The position numbers and the translations under genes are program-made. This document shows, one piece after another, positions 63,689 to 64,000 of a stretch of DNA of 64,000 nucleotides (the first letter of the stretch is position 1; every line of letters begins with the position of its first letter). The stretch is from Spirodela intermedia (taxonomy: Eukaryota; Streptophyta; Magnoliopsida; Alismatales; Araceae), in the NCBI GenBank assembly GCA_902729315.2, contig LR746273.1, positions 4,751,001-4,815,000 of the forward strand, given 5' to 3'. The notes under the pieces were generated by a model that did no database searches, was not told the DNA's origin, and worked only from the letters and a program-made list of their open reading frames with translations.

Positions 63689-64000
63689 ATGGAAATGATG
63701 CAGCAAATGAGCCAAATGATCCAACAAACTATGAATCAAATGATTCTGCACCAGAAACAAATTATAGAGGCTCTTGGGAATAAGAGAGAAGAGGGACAGC
63801 CACCTAGTCAGCCCATAGAAAATCTAAAAAACTGTCCAACAGTAAGATTTCAGCAAGGAGAGTCTAGCTAGATAAATTTAGAAAAAAACCCACGAAATGA
63901 AAATGTTAGGTCAGTGAATACATTGAGTGAGAATATTTTACATGATCCTTATTTCCAATTATTAGAAGAAATCGATGAGCCATTAGAAGTAAATGAGAAT
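63689..64000 (+). pseudogene. Gag tail and start of second frame, copy 3 (partial)
   Basis: A Met/Gln-rich stretch (MMQQMSQMIQQTMNQMI, then LHQKQIIEALGNKREEGQPP) leads through one stop near 63870 into NENVRSVNTLSENIL and LLEEIDEPLEVNEN. The last part matches the unknown second frame of copy 2 (53800-53760 region) and not the pol-coding elements, where this position leads toward protease. It is cut off by the window end. Confidence 0.65.

Larger units (their letters stand above)
62290..64000 (+). mobile_element. Family-1 gag-bearing element, copy 3 (internal region, partial)
   Basis: A primer-binding site (TTGCGCCGTTGCCGGGGA, 62296-62313) is followed by gag and then the start of the second frame (LLEEIDEPLEVNEN at the window end), matching copies 1 and 2 rather than the pol-coding relatives. 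It continues past the right edge. Confidence 0.85.

Overview
The window is nuclear DNA from a flowering plant. It holds spliced plant-type genes (a seed maturation LEA protein, a NIMA-related kinase, a GPI-anchored blue copper protein), many GA/CT microsatellites, and dense nested LTR retrotransposons of Ty3/gypsy (Athila/Tat-type) and Ty1/copia kind. The very GC-rich coding exons set in AT-rich DNA suggest a monocot, but I cannot name the species from the sequence alone.

Layout: 1-3.1 kb is the inside of a minus-strand, gag-bearing retrotransposon (copy 1 of 'family 1'). 3.4-5.0 kb is a decayed copia remnant with its 3' LTR. 5.4-6.7 kb is a three-exon LEA gene. 7.3-9.0 kb is a family-1 LTR. 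11.9-16.1 kb is a 14-exon NEK kinase gene on the minus strand. 17-22 kb is intergenic with long CT/GA tracts. 22.7-23.4 kb is a two-exon phytocyanin gene (minus) with a clear TATA box. 24.1-24.6 kb is a MADS-box-like pseudogene. From about 27.6 kb to the end almost everything is retrotransposon.

The repeat half is a set of nested insertions that can be ordered in time from 5-bp target-site duplications. An old Athila-like element (27.6-35.5 kb) was split by a 2.1-kb TGATG...CATCA unit ('family 2', 30048-34222), which was itself split by an inverted copy of the same unit (30975-33042). A further family-2 unit (37153-41034) holds a minus family-1 solo LTR (37264-40543), which holds a plus family-1 solo LTR (38583-40216). 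A minus family-1 element (about 45657-56774) holds three more solo LTRs. Two decayed pol-coding relatives (42543-45656 and 57550-60648) share gag with family 1, and a younger element with an uninterrupted gag frame enters at 60649.

The two most interesting signals are in family 1. First, three copies carry gag followed not by protease/RT but by a second, unrelated frame of unknown function, so they look like gag-bearing non-autonomous elements living beside pol-coding relatives. Second, eight LTR copies carry, on the strand antisense to the element, a plant snRNA-type upstream sequence element (RTCCCACATCG) exactly 25 nt from a TATA box. That is the spacing known for plant Pol III (U6-type) promoters, and a T-run lies about 180 nt downstream of the expected start.
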